NCBI GenBank assembly: GCA_950295325.1
Contig: OX485803.1
Location: 19,778,001-19,842,000 of the forward strand
DNA: 64,000 nucleotides
Origin: Polytrichum commune
Lineage: Eukaryota > Streptophyta > Polytrichopsida > Polytrichales > Polytrichaceae
Direction of reading: 5' to 3'
Position 1 is the stretch's first letter; every line of letters begins with the position of its first letter. Below, one piece after another: positions 53,854-64,000 of the stretch. Both the position numbers and the translations under genes were made by a program. The notes under the pieces are model-generated. The model did no database searches and was not told the origin of the DNA. It worked only from the letters and a program-made list of their open reading frames with translations.

Positions 53854-55337
53854 TGTGAGGCCAAACCCACCACCCTTAAGCGTCCTAGTCCGGGTGATGG
53901 TGTTGAGAATCACATGTATTGTTTGTATCGAAAGAATGATCTCTTTGCATCCAAAGGCGTTCATGTCATTTTGAATCACTTTGTTTATTAGTGGTAGCCT
54001 CTTGGCTTTGGGCCGCGTTGGCCTTCTCAAGAGTCCAACCGGCGGCCTTGGCAACACAAGCTCTCAAGGATATTCCCCTTTGGCCTTTGATTATCCTCTT
54101 CGTTACTTGAACCTTGCTAGAGTCTTCCGCTTTCTCCGTCGGCCTAACCTCCTTTGTCTCGCCAATGTGGATGTCCTCCGCTTTCTCCATTAATAATGCA
54201 AGTGATTGATTTTTACCAAAGAGGACGTAAGTGTTAAAAAACACTACCTCAATGGTTACTCAAAAATACAATTGCCTTAAAGGCCACACGTGAATCTTAA
54301 CTAGCTTAATGAGCCTAATTACTTATCTATCACTAATCACAACCGAATGTTGTTTCTGCCTCATGTGCCAATACCCACTTTCGGATTAGTTTGCTAATCA
54401 CCTAGTCCACCCTTGGCCGATCGATTACCCGGTCTCGGTGCAGCCTGGTACCCGGTCTCGGTGCAGCCGGTTACCTGGCGGCCTGGCCAACTTCGGCTGC
54501 CCAGCAGCTTAGCCTCTTTCGGCTCAGATTTAGACACAATCTAACCCGGACCTCCTAGCAAGGTCCTCAACCCACACTAATCAAGGGCATACTAACCACA
54601 CCTTAAGTCACACTATAATGTGCACCCTTAACTACTAATCGGATGTTTGTTTCTAATTTCTTTTTGTGTTTTTTTGGCTACTCAACTAACATTACTCCCT
54701 AACCTTACTAAGACTAACTAATCCACACACGTGGCTTTCAAGCTCTAAGAGCTAGCCCCCTTTAGAACACTTGAGAGAGAGAGCTTAACTAATTAACTTC
54801 ACTAAAAACTAATAACCCACACACGTGGCTCAAGCTCTTAAGAGCTTGCTCCCTTGAGAGCGCTTGATGGAGAGAGAGGTAAATGAGAGAAAAAACACCT
54901 TAAGTAGCAAAGAGGGAGAGAGGGAGAGAGGGAGAGAGGGAGAGAGGGAGAGAGGGAGAGAGGGAGAGAGAGGTGAGGATAGGGTGAGAGGATTAGCACC
55001 TCCAATCACAATCCCTTAACCTTCTCCTCCAAAGTAGGGACTAATCCCCATCCACCAAGCTTCCTTCTTCCTAAACTAACAAGGTGGATCCAAAAGTGGG
55101 CATTTAACCCGCGGAGCTCACCTTGCCTCACCTTACCCCCTACTCACATAATCAAGGCATCATGTTATTGAAATCAAACCTTGAAATAACCACTCAACAC
55201 ATTCTAATGCCTAAACTTAAATCCACACCACACTTCACTCTTTTTATGTTTTGTGAATAATCATAACACATCAAAGTCAAACTAAAATTGGTTTCGAAGA
55301 GTTAATCACCACATGTGGGCACCATTTTGGGCTCACA
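53854..55337 (-). repeat. Gypsy 5' LTR
   Basis: Partner of 25092-26559. It has two more GGGAGAGA units (about 54909-54970), which explains its 16-bp greater length. Confidence 0.95.
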
Positions 55338-57384
55338 GTACCCATGGATTGGAGCATGACATTATGGAAAGGTTACTTAAAGGTTACTCAAAGGTATTTG
55401 ACCCCAATTTTAAAGAGTAGTTTAATAATCTCTAAATAGAAATCTCTAGTCCTATTGTTACCAATGCTTTCGACTTCCCCTCCCTTGGTCTCCCTCCCCT
55501 CAGTAGATGTTGTATTGAATCATCCCATGATACCTACCTATGGTGCAACAATTAGAGTTTATTGCATTGAGTACTGACTGTTGTTTTGAGAGCTCACATG
55601 CTACATAACTAAATAAATTCATTTTTTAATTTTAGCAATTAGTTAACAAAGACAATTAGTTAACAAAGATAATAAATTCATGTTTTTTTTTTTTTTTCCC
55701 AATGCGGGTCACGGGGGCTTATGAGTGGGGCTATGTGCGTACATGCACATGAAGGATTTACAGGGGCATGGGCATATGGTTTGCATGGGTGTATGTGGTT
55801 GGGTTCATGCAAGATATGAACCCAAAATGATTCATACGGACTGGTGTAATAGGTCAGGATGGCACATGCCCAAACTAATAAGGTATGTGGGGCTCATTGA
55901 TAGTTGTAGTTTGAGGAGGGAAACTTGACTAGCTCTATATTCTAGCACATGGAAATTGATTTTCATTTGAGCGGAGAAACCTTGGTTTTTATATACATTG
56001 TTAGTGTGAACCATAATTTGTTGTATTTACATTGAGAGTTCATGATGCCATGTTCTTACTATTCAAACCTTGCCCAAGTTTTCTTAATTTATGGAGATTT
56101 TGTTTTTCATTTTTCTAGCATCCCATGATTAAAAATCAATCAGTCTAGTCAATCAACAACTAAAGTGCGTCAGTACAAGGATGGCCACGTTTCAACTTGT
56201 GTTTTGGGCAACGAGCCGAATCTGCTACCCCCCCCCCCCCAACCACCACTGCCACTCCACATGGGAGTGCTCAGTCCAAAAGATGCTTGAAGATACCGGC
56301 AAAACCTTCACCAACGTCAGAGAATTCTATTTTGTTTCACCAGAACGATTGGTACATGAAAGTGTGCCCTAACTTGGGCTAGACTAATTTGGGGTCAATT
56401 AAACTAAATAGGGTTTCCAATAAACTTTGAAAAATAACCTCCTTACTACATACTAGTTTAAAGTTTCATTGTTGGATGAATGAGAGTAATATGCTCGTAT
56501 GCGATAATCCCATTTCGTTGGCCAAAAAAACATTGATATGTATATAGGGCCTCACATTAGAAGCCCAAGCCCTTGAGGATGTAAATGCTATCACAAATTC
56601 CCCATGCGTAGGCAAAGCCTATCAATCCGAGGGCAAAGACAAAAAAACCTGCTCACATACAAGCACACCCAACATTCATCCAAAAACATTTTATTTAAAA
56701 ATTCAATTGGTTTGACACCATAATTAGCTTCAAAGTTACGGAATTAGTCTAAACCAAGGGGGTTTAGTTTTATATTTTCTGTTGGATCGATGAGAGGTAC
56801 TCTTGAATGTGAGGTTTTTCTCCACATATGGAAGAGCACATCCTGAAAAGGGGAAGAAATTTTTTTTAGGAAAAATTGAGTATGTTTGCTCTATAATGTA
56901 CATGAGTCTGGGGGTGGTGGGGGGGGGGGGCTCATTATAGGGCTTATTTCCTTTTGGAAGCCGGGCTATGTTGGGTGTGACTATCTATTTGGGGCATCCA
57001 AGTTTGGAAGAGGGGGTTCACATTGCAACCATTGTATCTCATTGCATCTATTAAGGGGTTGTATGTGTTTGTTTTGTATTGTTGTTTCAATGTATGTGTT
57101 GTGGCATAAGGTTTAGGTTAAGGAGTATATGTCCTCTAGCTGCATTGGGAGTTCCAATCACACACGTGGTATCCAAACTAAGTCTACCCAAACATGTGCA
57201 TTATCCAAGGACATGTCAAATGATTGGAGTCGCGTTTTTCTATAGCCTTGTCGATCGGTCAGCCTTAAGCCATCATTTCAACATGGGATCTCAAAACGGT
57301 CATCCAAAGGGGATAAGTGGTGGGCCCATAAGTATATAGCGTAAAACCTAGGAAGTGCAGCTAGAAATGTAGTGGACAGATACC

Positions 57385-57600
57385 GGGGGGGGGGGGGGGG
57401 GTTGTGATGTATTGGAGTAGAAATATACGTGTGAAAAATTGAGAGGGTATATGGGGACGTAAAATGAACAAAATGATTTAGAATAATATAGGGTGTCAAA
57501 AATGGCGTTGGACATCTTTAAAGTACTATAGGGTTTGAAATAATAGGTAACTTGGAAATATAAGTAATGCAAGGCCCTATCCTACTAACCCAGTGCTGAA
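57385..57600 (+). repeat. G-tract MITE copy, 3'-variant
   Basis: It starts with a long G run and shares TTGGAGTAG.AATATACGTG, GGACATCTTTAAAGTACTAT and CTAACCCA with 13176-13504, then ends in the AAATAAATAA + telomere-like tail found at 23465-23507. Confidence 0.75.
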
Positions 57601-57620
57601 AATGCTAAGGAAATAAATAA

Positions 57621-57643
57621 CCCTAAACCCTAAACCCTAAACC
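57621..57643 (+). repeat. Interstitial telomere-like repeat
   Basis: Three CCCTAAA heptamers attached to the MITE copy. Confidence 0.9.
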
Positions 57644-57734
57644 GGTTTATAAATGGATCAACATCTCTAGCGTAGTGCTATAAATTTGATGATTTTCCCC
57701 AGTGTAAATAGGGCATTGACGCCCGAGTTGGCCA

Positions 57735-57792
57735 CATATATATATATATGTATATGTATATATATATGTATATATATATATACATACATACA
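57735..57792 (+). repeat. TA-rich microsatellite
   Basis: TATATATGTATATG-type runs. Confidence 0.85.
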
Positions 57793-57934
57793 TATAGACA
57801 CACACACACATATTTGTGGCAAAGGAACTCTATGGTATGTTGCTACATGTCCAACATCATGATTGATAAGAATGACAAGTGATGCTAAAAGATGAAAAAT
57901 GGGTTGTGCAAATCAAAGAGGTGCCATGAAAATG

Positions 57935-57941
<7 letters not shown>

Positions 57942-57981
<40 letters not shown>
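57942..57981 (+). repeat. (CT)n microsatellite
   Basis: About nineteen CT units. Confidence 0.95.
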
Positions 57982-57983
<2 letters not shown>

Positions 57984-58259
57984 GTGGCATTTTGCATGTT
58001 TCAGTTAGTACATGCAAATTCATTTTGTAACATGTGGCGCTTTCAAGTCAAAGATGGATTAACCCTAGGCTTGAGCTATTGGGACAAGGGTCGAATTGTC
58101 AAATTGTGTATAATGCCATAGTAGGAGTCTAGGTAGGTATTGAGTCATCACATCTTATATGATACTATTAATGGGGGTGGGCGAGGCAAGGTTGAGGCAA
58201 GTTGACAAGGCCGGGCATGGTCACAAATCATTGGTGCTAAGGTTGAGGTCACATGAGAA

Positions 58260-58470
58260 AGTTATTAAATGGGCATCTTGGATAACTTAACTTGATAAAA
58301 CCACCACAAGCCATTGTGAACTGTTGATGATGAGGTTGAGGTTGTTTGGGAAGAGTGTTCAACAGTCATCTTGGATAACTTAACTTGAAAAAACTGCCGT
58401 GAACCATCGGGGTTGAGGTTGAGTTTGAAGTTAAGGTTGAGATTGTTTGGGAAAGGTGGTCCACTTAACT
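58260..58470 (+). repeat. Tandem duplication of about 110 bp
   Basis: Two units share ATCTTGGATAACTTAACTTG, AAAA.C..CC, GAGGTTGAGGTTGTTTGGGAA. Confidence 0.75.
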
Positions 58471-59422
58471 TCATAATTATAAATTCAAGGTTTTATGTTT
58501 TGATGTAATAATTCTCAATGGTCATCTTTGATAACTTAAGTACATGATTGTGACCTTAGGGTTTTGATGTTTAATGTTTCAAAGTCATGAACAAAACCAA
58601 GAGGTTTATAAAGGAAAGTGACACATACTCCTTTGGTAAGATGAATCCACAAAAGTGCAAACTCAAATTCATGATTTAACAAAGCAATTTAGCGATAGGT
58701 TCTACCAATTTCATTGGAAATATGAACCAAGTTCATTATTTAAACAACCAATTTCAGTACATGTTGTGAACAATTTCATGATTTGGTACCCATATTCAAA
58801 ACTTCACAAAATCAATTTTAGGAAATGCATAACTCTATTTCACAAAGAACATTACATCATGTATAGGATTATCCTAAACAAATTGCTCCCTATTCTGCAC
58901 AACTATACACTACACTCCAAAAACGTTATGCGCTTTGCTCACGCTACCAACACTCTTCCCATAATCAAACCCCCAACTACACTACACTCTCAAACCCATG
59001 AGATTACGCACTCCAACTATGTTGGGTATGAGTTGTTTGCTTTGATGTACAATAATCGAAGACCAAAGGAAAAATGACATTGCTTGCTTCTAACTTCAAG
59101 GTAGTGTAATGAAGACCAAAGAAAATTTGACATCAAGGCTAGAGGCTTCCAAGTAAATACAAAACAATGAGAAGGCAAAGAATGCGAAATGAGGCGGCGA
59201 GAATTTGAGAAATAAAAAAACCATAAAGTTTGAACTTGATATGGAAGATTCACAAAGTTGCTAAAGATAAATGTCCACTATCATGAAATTGAGGTGTGCC
59301 ACATGTCAAGTCGGTTAAGAAGAATGATTATGGGGATACAACAAAACATTTGCTCATGAAATACAACATTGGACAATGGGGTGGAGCGAGGCAAGTTGAC
59401 GAGGCTAGGAAAGTAGAAGTAT

Positions 59423-59778
59423 CTCGGGGGGGGGGGGGGGGCAGTGTGTTAAAAAGTTAAGGATATAGGTGTGAACAACCACTATTTTATAGGGGGGGGG
59501 GTATTACTTTCAATTCTCTTATTTTTCTCACAATGATGCTATCATTATGTAAATTTCTACTTTGGGTTAATAGAAAAATGGCTTGCATTACTTATAATTC
59601 CAAATTACCTATTATTCCATACCCTATAGTACTTTAAAGATGTCCAGTATCATGGTTGATACCCTATATTACTCTTAACTCCATTTATAATTTTTAGCCC
59701 CCATATTTTTAAAATACCCTATCATTTGTTCGCACGTATATTGCTACTCCAACCAATGACTACCCCCCCCCCCCCGAG
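59423..59778 (+). mobile_element. G-tract MITE, complete copy
   Basis: A 356-bp copy with ends CTCGGGGGG and CCCCCCGAG, flanked by the 8-bp duplication AGAAGTAT (59415-59422 and 59779-59786). It is in the opposite orientation to 13176-13504, with the same internal sequence. Confidence 0.9.
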
Positions 59779-60900
59779 AGAAGTATATGAAACTTTTCCG
59801 AAGTTGCAACACAATGGGCCACAATGCTAGTTGCTCTAAAAGGAGCAGGCTAGTGTTGAGCTTCAAACCTCGAATTTGGGAGCCCTTATTCCCAAATTAG
59901 ACTGCAAACATGAAAGTTAATAGTAGCTTTGACCGGGTTATCCTTGCACCTTGCCCACAAAATAGGCATCCTATTCACAATTATAAAGTATAAAAGAACT
60001 ATAACTCTGGTGAGAGAAGCCCATGTGGTTGTTAACTCTTGCGGATGAAACAATACCTAACCTTCATACTATTCATTTTGCAAGGGTGCCCATCATAAGT
60101 GGTGGATAATTCCTACATTCCCCACACTATGGGTGATCACCTAAGTGATGAGTATGTATGGTAGGCACCAAGACATTGTATTGGCATTTGTTTGTGCTAT
60201 CCGTTTGAGTTATGTTGGGCCACCTTTTGCATGGGATAAAGTGCTTCTTAAATTACATGTGATGACCTTGACTCCCCCTTGACTACAAAATACAACCTCA
60301 AGATTGTGATAATGTGGGACCGCAAGTGACATGCTACACTTTGTTTTTAACAACTACATAGTCACCATTAAATTTAAAAGTTGGCAACTCCACGACCCTA
60401 TTTGTGTTAGAGGTTCTATTCACTTGCTTCTCCCTTGCTTGTCATTTGTCACCATCACAATGTGGCACACAATGGACCTGTTATGTGTGCACATGTCCTT
60501 AATTGTCATGCGTCAACGGAAGAATTGTGCAACTCTACCAATTTCCCCTCGTCGTAGGTTACTTACACATGATCCTTGTGCTTGTAATCAACTATATTAT
60601 TGTTTGGCTTATGTAATTTTGGCATGAGTATGCTCGGTAGTGGTATGAGGTGTATGCAAAGGTTACACAATGATCATTGGTACCGCAAAGACTCTCGTTC
60701 GCCTTGTAACAAATTTTCACTCCATGTACATACGATGTAGAACCCCACTACCGAAGGTCATCATTATTCAATATGAGGAAGGTTAGTACGTGATTAGCTA
60801 ATAGCGATAGGAATTGGAGGGAATGACGTCTATGTACTTACGAATTTGGAGGGAATGCCTTGTACTTCCTCATGTGAAGTTGACGGCCATGCTCACGACC

Positions 60901-60910
60901 TATATAAAGG
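60901..60910 (+). promoter_or_regulatory. TATA box
   Basis: TATATAAAGG, a strong plant-type TATA box, 78 bp before an ATG at 60979 whose frame (MESVPHMSEE) meets GAG/GTTGGT, a possible donor. The palindromes at 61098 onward would then lie in the first intron, as in the family 1 and 2 genes. Confidence 0.45.
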
Positions 60911-60978
60911 CCACCATTTGGAGGGTCATTTCTTTCTCCTCATTTGAGTCCATCCCCCTTCACCCTTGAGGAGCAACC

Positions 60979-61008
60979 ATGGAGAGCGTGCCTCACATGA
61001 GTGAAGAG
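60979..61008 (+). CDS. Possible first exon of a third palindrome gene
   Basis: A short frame MESVPHMSEE after the TATA box. Supported only by promoter spacing, a plausible donor and the palindromes downstream; no matching coding exon was found between 61 and 64 kb. Confidence 0.2.
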
Positions 61009-61097
61009 GTTGGTTGTATAACCCTAATGTGCATCCACTTTCCCACAGGTGCACCCGTGACAACACTCTGGCCGTACCCCTCCTATACGGCCAGTTT

Positions 61098-61296
61098 GCC
61101 ACGGGTGTTCACCCGTGGGAGCTTATGGTTTTTATTTCAGTTATCCTAGCATATGTTAGAATAGAAGTTACCCATATGCTCATGTGTGTAACAAACTTTC
61201 TAGTAGTAGATGTCAGCATGGTAGCCTCCCACGGGTGAACACCCGTGGGAGAATCCGGCACCAACATGGAAGCCCCCACGGGTGTTCACCCGTGGC
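61098..61296. repeat. Family 1 palindromes, isolated cluster
   Basis: Copies at 61098-61119, 61228-61249 and 61275-61296, plus a damaged half copy near 61042. The two TT-centred copies each start a diverged unit of about 110-180 bp (TTATTTCAGTTAT..CATATGTTAGAATAG and TTTTAGTTCTCC..CATATGTGTGG), so this is a tandem duplication. Confidence 0.85.
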
Positions 61297-61789
61297 AGCT
61301 CATGATTTGTATTTTAGTTCTCCCTACATATGTGTGGTTATAAGATAGCCATATATCATGTGTGTGACATACTCAATAGTTGTAGATGCAATTATGCTTA
61401 TTTGTAAATTTCTTGCTGAGTATGTGAAATATGTTGTCAATGGGTAATTGGTACATATTATTACGAGTTGGGAGTTTCGTGATGCATTATGATATATGAT
61501 GACGATGATATTCGTTAAACTGGAATGTTGACACTATCCTGAATGGCAACTATTTCGCTAGCACTTGGGCCAGCAGATGTGACACCTACATGCATAGTAA
61601 TAATTGTACACAAGTAAGTGTTAGGGGTGATAGTTTTGGTGTTTGGGCTTTGTGGAAACTGGTAATAAGGGTCATTCTCCCAATGGGGATATGATAAGTA
61701 ACACATACTTCACTTGAGTTGTGCGAAGTGAGGTGTAGAGCTCACCCCTATATGAATGTAAATATTCTGCTGAGATGTCAATGTTGTCC

Positions 61790-61811
61790 CCCACGGGTGA
61801 ACACCCGTGAG
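61790..61811. repeat. Family 1 palindrome, single
   Basis: CCCACGGGTG arm, AA centre, CACCCGTGAG arm. Confidence 0.93.
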
Positions 61812-63044
61812 CTTCTGGTCAATGTGTGTTGACATACTTTGATATCGATGTTCAGATTCCAGATAGATAGAAATAGATAGAAACTCCAGTCCCTTTTTAG
61901 CAAGGGGTCGGCGTGAATAAAGTGTCCGTTCGTAATGCCAATGACCCGATGCCCACTGGACAAAGGGACATTGGGACAATACTACTCTCCCCTTTCGAGG
62001 ATGGACACTATAGTGACACACTATACTAGTTCCTAGCTAGCCACTAGTGCCTTGAAGATACCGGACATGGTATCCCCCCAAAGGGCTTTGAGGTACCCAT
62101 ACAACAAGGTGTCACGTGAGGTGACATCGGGGGCTAAGTTACGTCAATTTAGGAGTAAATGGACTCCATTAGGAGTCCATGTGTGTTGGGATGAGTAACG
62201 GACTCCATTGGGAGTCCTAGTTAGTTGTTCATCCACTCCATGGATGAACTCCACATAGGATTGGGGTTGTATGGAGAGGAAGGCCTCTTGACTTGCCATT
62301 GTTGTCAAGTCAAGTCTTGTGAGTGTGTTTTGAGAGAGAGAGAGAGCTTGTTGTTGCTTTCTCATGGCTATGGTGTAGTAGATTATGAGTAAATCCTTTG
62401 CATTCTTTCTCCACCACTTGCACTCTTGGATTCTCCCTTCGTGGAGTGAGAGATAGCTTGACTCTTGTGTGTGAATTTTAGAGTTTCTTAAGCTTTGTAA
62501 GGAGACATTTTAGTTTCTTAAGCTTGGAGAGAGAAACCCTCATACTTGACAACAATTGCTCAAATTTTTCATTTTTTGGTTGTATTTCTGAGCCAGAATG
62601 GCCCAGTAATGAGAGCAAATGAGTGATACAAGTGTTTGAAAGCTTAGTTTGTCATTTCTTGCAACCCTCAAGAAGATTTTGAGAGAAATCTTCCCATTTT
62701 TCTTTTGTTGTCTCTTTGTGTTTTCTTCAAGTGTTGATGGTTGAATCTTGAGATTCCATTTGGTCTTAAGATTCTCAAGTCACATCATTCTTGCTTGCAA
62801 TTTGTAAAAGCAAAGTTTAATTTTTTTTTAAATTTACAAACAAACACAAACCAAACTTAAAATCCGAATTTTTTTTAATTTTTTTTTTGAGCTCCGGAGC
62901 TCCACGGACACTCTTGGAGCTCTTGGAGCTCCAATTCTGAACCCCGGGGGCGGCAAAATCCCGGGGCGGGGGCGGGCGGGCGGTAGCCAAGCCCAGGTGG
63001 CGGGCGGCGCCAGCCTGGCCCCCCCTTGTTTCAAGGTAAGCCTC

Positions 63045-63210
63045 CCCCTTAAGGTTAATTAAGTTAGTTATTTAATTAGGTTAGTTAACTTAATTAGTTA
63101 ATTAAGTTAGTTAAGTTAGTTAATTTAGTTAATTAGTTTAAGTTAATTAAGTTAGTTAATTAAATTAATTAGCTTAATTAAATTAGGTTCATTAATTTAA
63201 GTTAATTAAG
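63045..63210 (+). repeat. GTTAATTAA-type simple repeat
   Basis: Many TTAAGTTAGTTAATTA units, then a T run at 63211-63229. Confidence 0.9.
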
Positions 63211-63334
63211 TTTTTTTTTTTTTTTTTTTGGTTTTTTGGTTTAATTAAAAAAAATTATTTTATTTTATTTTTCACATTTTTACTTTCACCTTTCAAACTT
63301 GGCATCCAATTCTCACAAACTTTGAGGTTCAAAT

Positions 63335-63620
63335 TTGGGGGCATACTAGCTCCGATTGGAGTGAAATTTGAGCCTATCTTGTGTGAAATTTGCCAAGGAA
63401 TCCAATGGTGTAATTGGATTGTTGATTGGAATTCAAAATCATTGCTGAAATTATTAATTTCAACGCTGATTTTTGTTTTTGGGAGCAAATTAACTCCGAT
63501 TGGAGTGAAATTTGAGCCTAATTTGTGTGAAATCTTCCTAGGAGTCCATTGGTGCACTTAGTTTGATGATTGGAGTCCATAATCACCTTGGAAATGAGCA
63601 TTTTCAACGCTGATTTTTAA
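63335..63620 (+). repeat. Tandem duplication of about 155 bp
   Basis: Two units share ACTCCGATTGGAGTGAAATT, TGAGCCTA.. TTGTGTGAAATC and TTTCAACGCTGATTTTT. Confidence 0.8.
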
Positions 63621-63773
63621 TTTTAATTACCAATCTCAAACCTTTGCACAATTTTGGAATTCTGGAGGCATATACATTTGGCATTTGGCAAGGGATTGCC
63701 ATTTAGATAGCCCGCAACAGGTGCAGGTTGCCATTACCTTGTAGATAGTTGCAGGTAATCAAGTGATTATTTT

Positions 63774-64000
63774 ATGGTGCAAACTAGGAGCCGATATTAT
63801 CGATCTCCATCACCAAATTACTTGGAGGACGTGCATACCACAAATCTTGAGCCAGAGGTAGATACCAACGAGGCTTTTGAGCCTATTTCGGCTTTGGACA
63901 CTACTAGTAGGCTTCGGATTTGGAGTGTCGGCACGTTCGACGAAATGGAGGACGATCGCCACAATTCAGTGCGTGATCGGTTTTCAGGTCGAGCTGGGGG
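63774..64000 (+). CDS. Gypsy-like gag start, cut by window end
   Basis: ATG at 63774 opens MVQTRSRYYRSPSPNYLEDV and stays open to base 64000. MVQTRS starts are common in gag proteins of plant Ty3/gypsy elements. The rest is acidic and contains no domain within the visible 75 residues. It suggests a retrotransposon on the plus strand continuing to the right. Confidence 0.5.
   Translation, partial: MVQTRSRYYRSPSPNYLEDVHTTNLEPEVDTNEAFEPISALDTTSRLRIWSVGTFDEMEDDRHNSVRDRFSGRAG

Larger units (their letters stand above)
25092..55337 (-). mobile_element. Ty3/gypsy LTR retrotransposon with nested DNA
   Basis: The two LTRs (25092-26559 and 53854-55337) are nearly identical, and the direct repeat GTACC lies just outside both (25087-25091 and 55338-55342), so they belong to one insertion. 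Read on the minus strand the order is LTR, leader, gag (52.9-52.1 kb), then foreign DNA, then protease end, RT, RNase H and integrase (33.08-26.6 kb), LTR. Foreign DNA consists of about 19 kb between gag and protease and a 2.8-kb solo-LTR-like insertion in the integrase. The gag C-terminus and most of the protease are missing, so the element cannot move by itself. Confidence 0.9.
55343..60900. other. AT-rich region without recognisable genes
   Basis: No gene supported. It contains homopolymer G/C runs (56227-56240, 56920-56930, 57385-57402), two MITE copies (57385-57600 and 59423-59778), a telomere-like run (57621-57643), TA and CT microsatellites, and a tandem duplication at 58260-58470. A 140-residue frame at 58655-59077 shows no recognisable domain and no homolog within the window. 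Confidence 0.5.
62040..63773 (+). mobile_element. LTR and leader of another retrotransposon (inferred)
   Basis: The stretch has LTR-like features: short inverted/direct repeats with GGACTCCATTAGGAGTCC at about 62160-62215, T-rich tracts and no gene until a gag-like ATG at 63774. Possible primer-binding sequence ATTTGGCATTTGGCAAGGG lies near 63675. LTR limits could not be fixed because the second LTR is outside the window. Confidence 0.4.

Noticed and set aside
58655..59077. 140-residue plus-strand frame as a gene
   Set aside because: AT-rich, no domain, no splice or promoter support; chance open frame is likely.
7444..61811. Protein motif TGVHPWA recurring in many frames
   Set aside because: It is only the translation of the family 1 palindrome.

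Overview
The window looks like nuclear DNA of a plant-lineage eukaryote (streptophyte). It has plant-type telomeric heptamers (CCCTAAA), a CACTA transposon with DUF4218/DUF4216-type domains, Ty3/gypsy LTR elements, and genes with canonical GT..AG introns. No host housekeeping gene, rRNA or tRNA was recognised. Species is not identifiable from sequence alone; the absence of angiosperm-like genes would fit a large repeat-rich genome such as a charophyte, bryophyte or fern, but that is a guess.

Layout. (1) 1-7427 is the right part of a CACTA element (decayed TNPA-like and TNP2-like genes) with a 1.7-kb solo LTR nested at 5511-7254. (2) 7428-20.7 kb is copy A (minus strand) of a multi-exon composite gene, here called family 1. 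It is broken by the CACTA, by a 329-bp G-tract-terminated MITE and by a 4.1-kb element carrying a gag-like gene. (3) 20.7-25.1 kb is AT-rich repeat-poor-in-genes DNA with interstitial telomere repeats. (4) 25092-55337 is one Ty3/gypsy element on the minus strand, proven by near-identical LTRs flanked by the 5-bp duplication GTACC. Its integrase is split by a 2.8-kb solo-LTR-like insertion, and between its gag and protease lie about 19 kb of other DNA. (5) Those 19 kb hold a family 2 gene (minus, 33.5-40.2 kb) and family 1 copy B (plus, 44.8-51.5 kb, an inverted duplicate of copy A). (6) 55.3-61 kb is AT-rich with MITE and telomere-like repeats. (7) 60.9-61.8 kb has a TATA box and more family 1 palindromes. 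(8) About 62-64 kb is the start of another LTR retrotransposon, with a gag start at 63774.

The most unusual content is the family 1/family 2 system. Both genes share the order: N-terminal region, ParB-like domain (VNGQHT / IDSQHS motif), a permuted DNA-methyltransferase-like domain whose motif-I-like segment is split by an intron at the same place, an acidic disordered region, and an FCP1/NIF-type HAD domain with a DxN instead of DxD signature. A coiled-coil 3' exon follows. Each family carries its own 22-bp palindrome built as 10-bp arm, 2-nt centre, 10-bp arm (family 1 arm CCCACGGGTG; family 2 arm GTTTGGGTCG). The palindromes differ in sequence but sit at equivalent places in both genes: a tandem array upstream, the intron after the ParB exon, the intron inside the methyltransferase motif, inside the acidic exon, and the intron before the HAD exon. 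Since ParB proteins bind palindromic parS sites, I infer a selfish or regulatory system in which a ParB-like protein co-diversified with its own DNA sites. All three gene copies here carry inactivating changes, so the window shows relics or recently dead copies. Protein-domain calls were made by eye without database searches.
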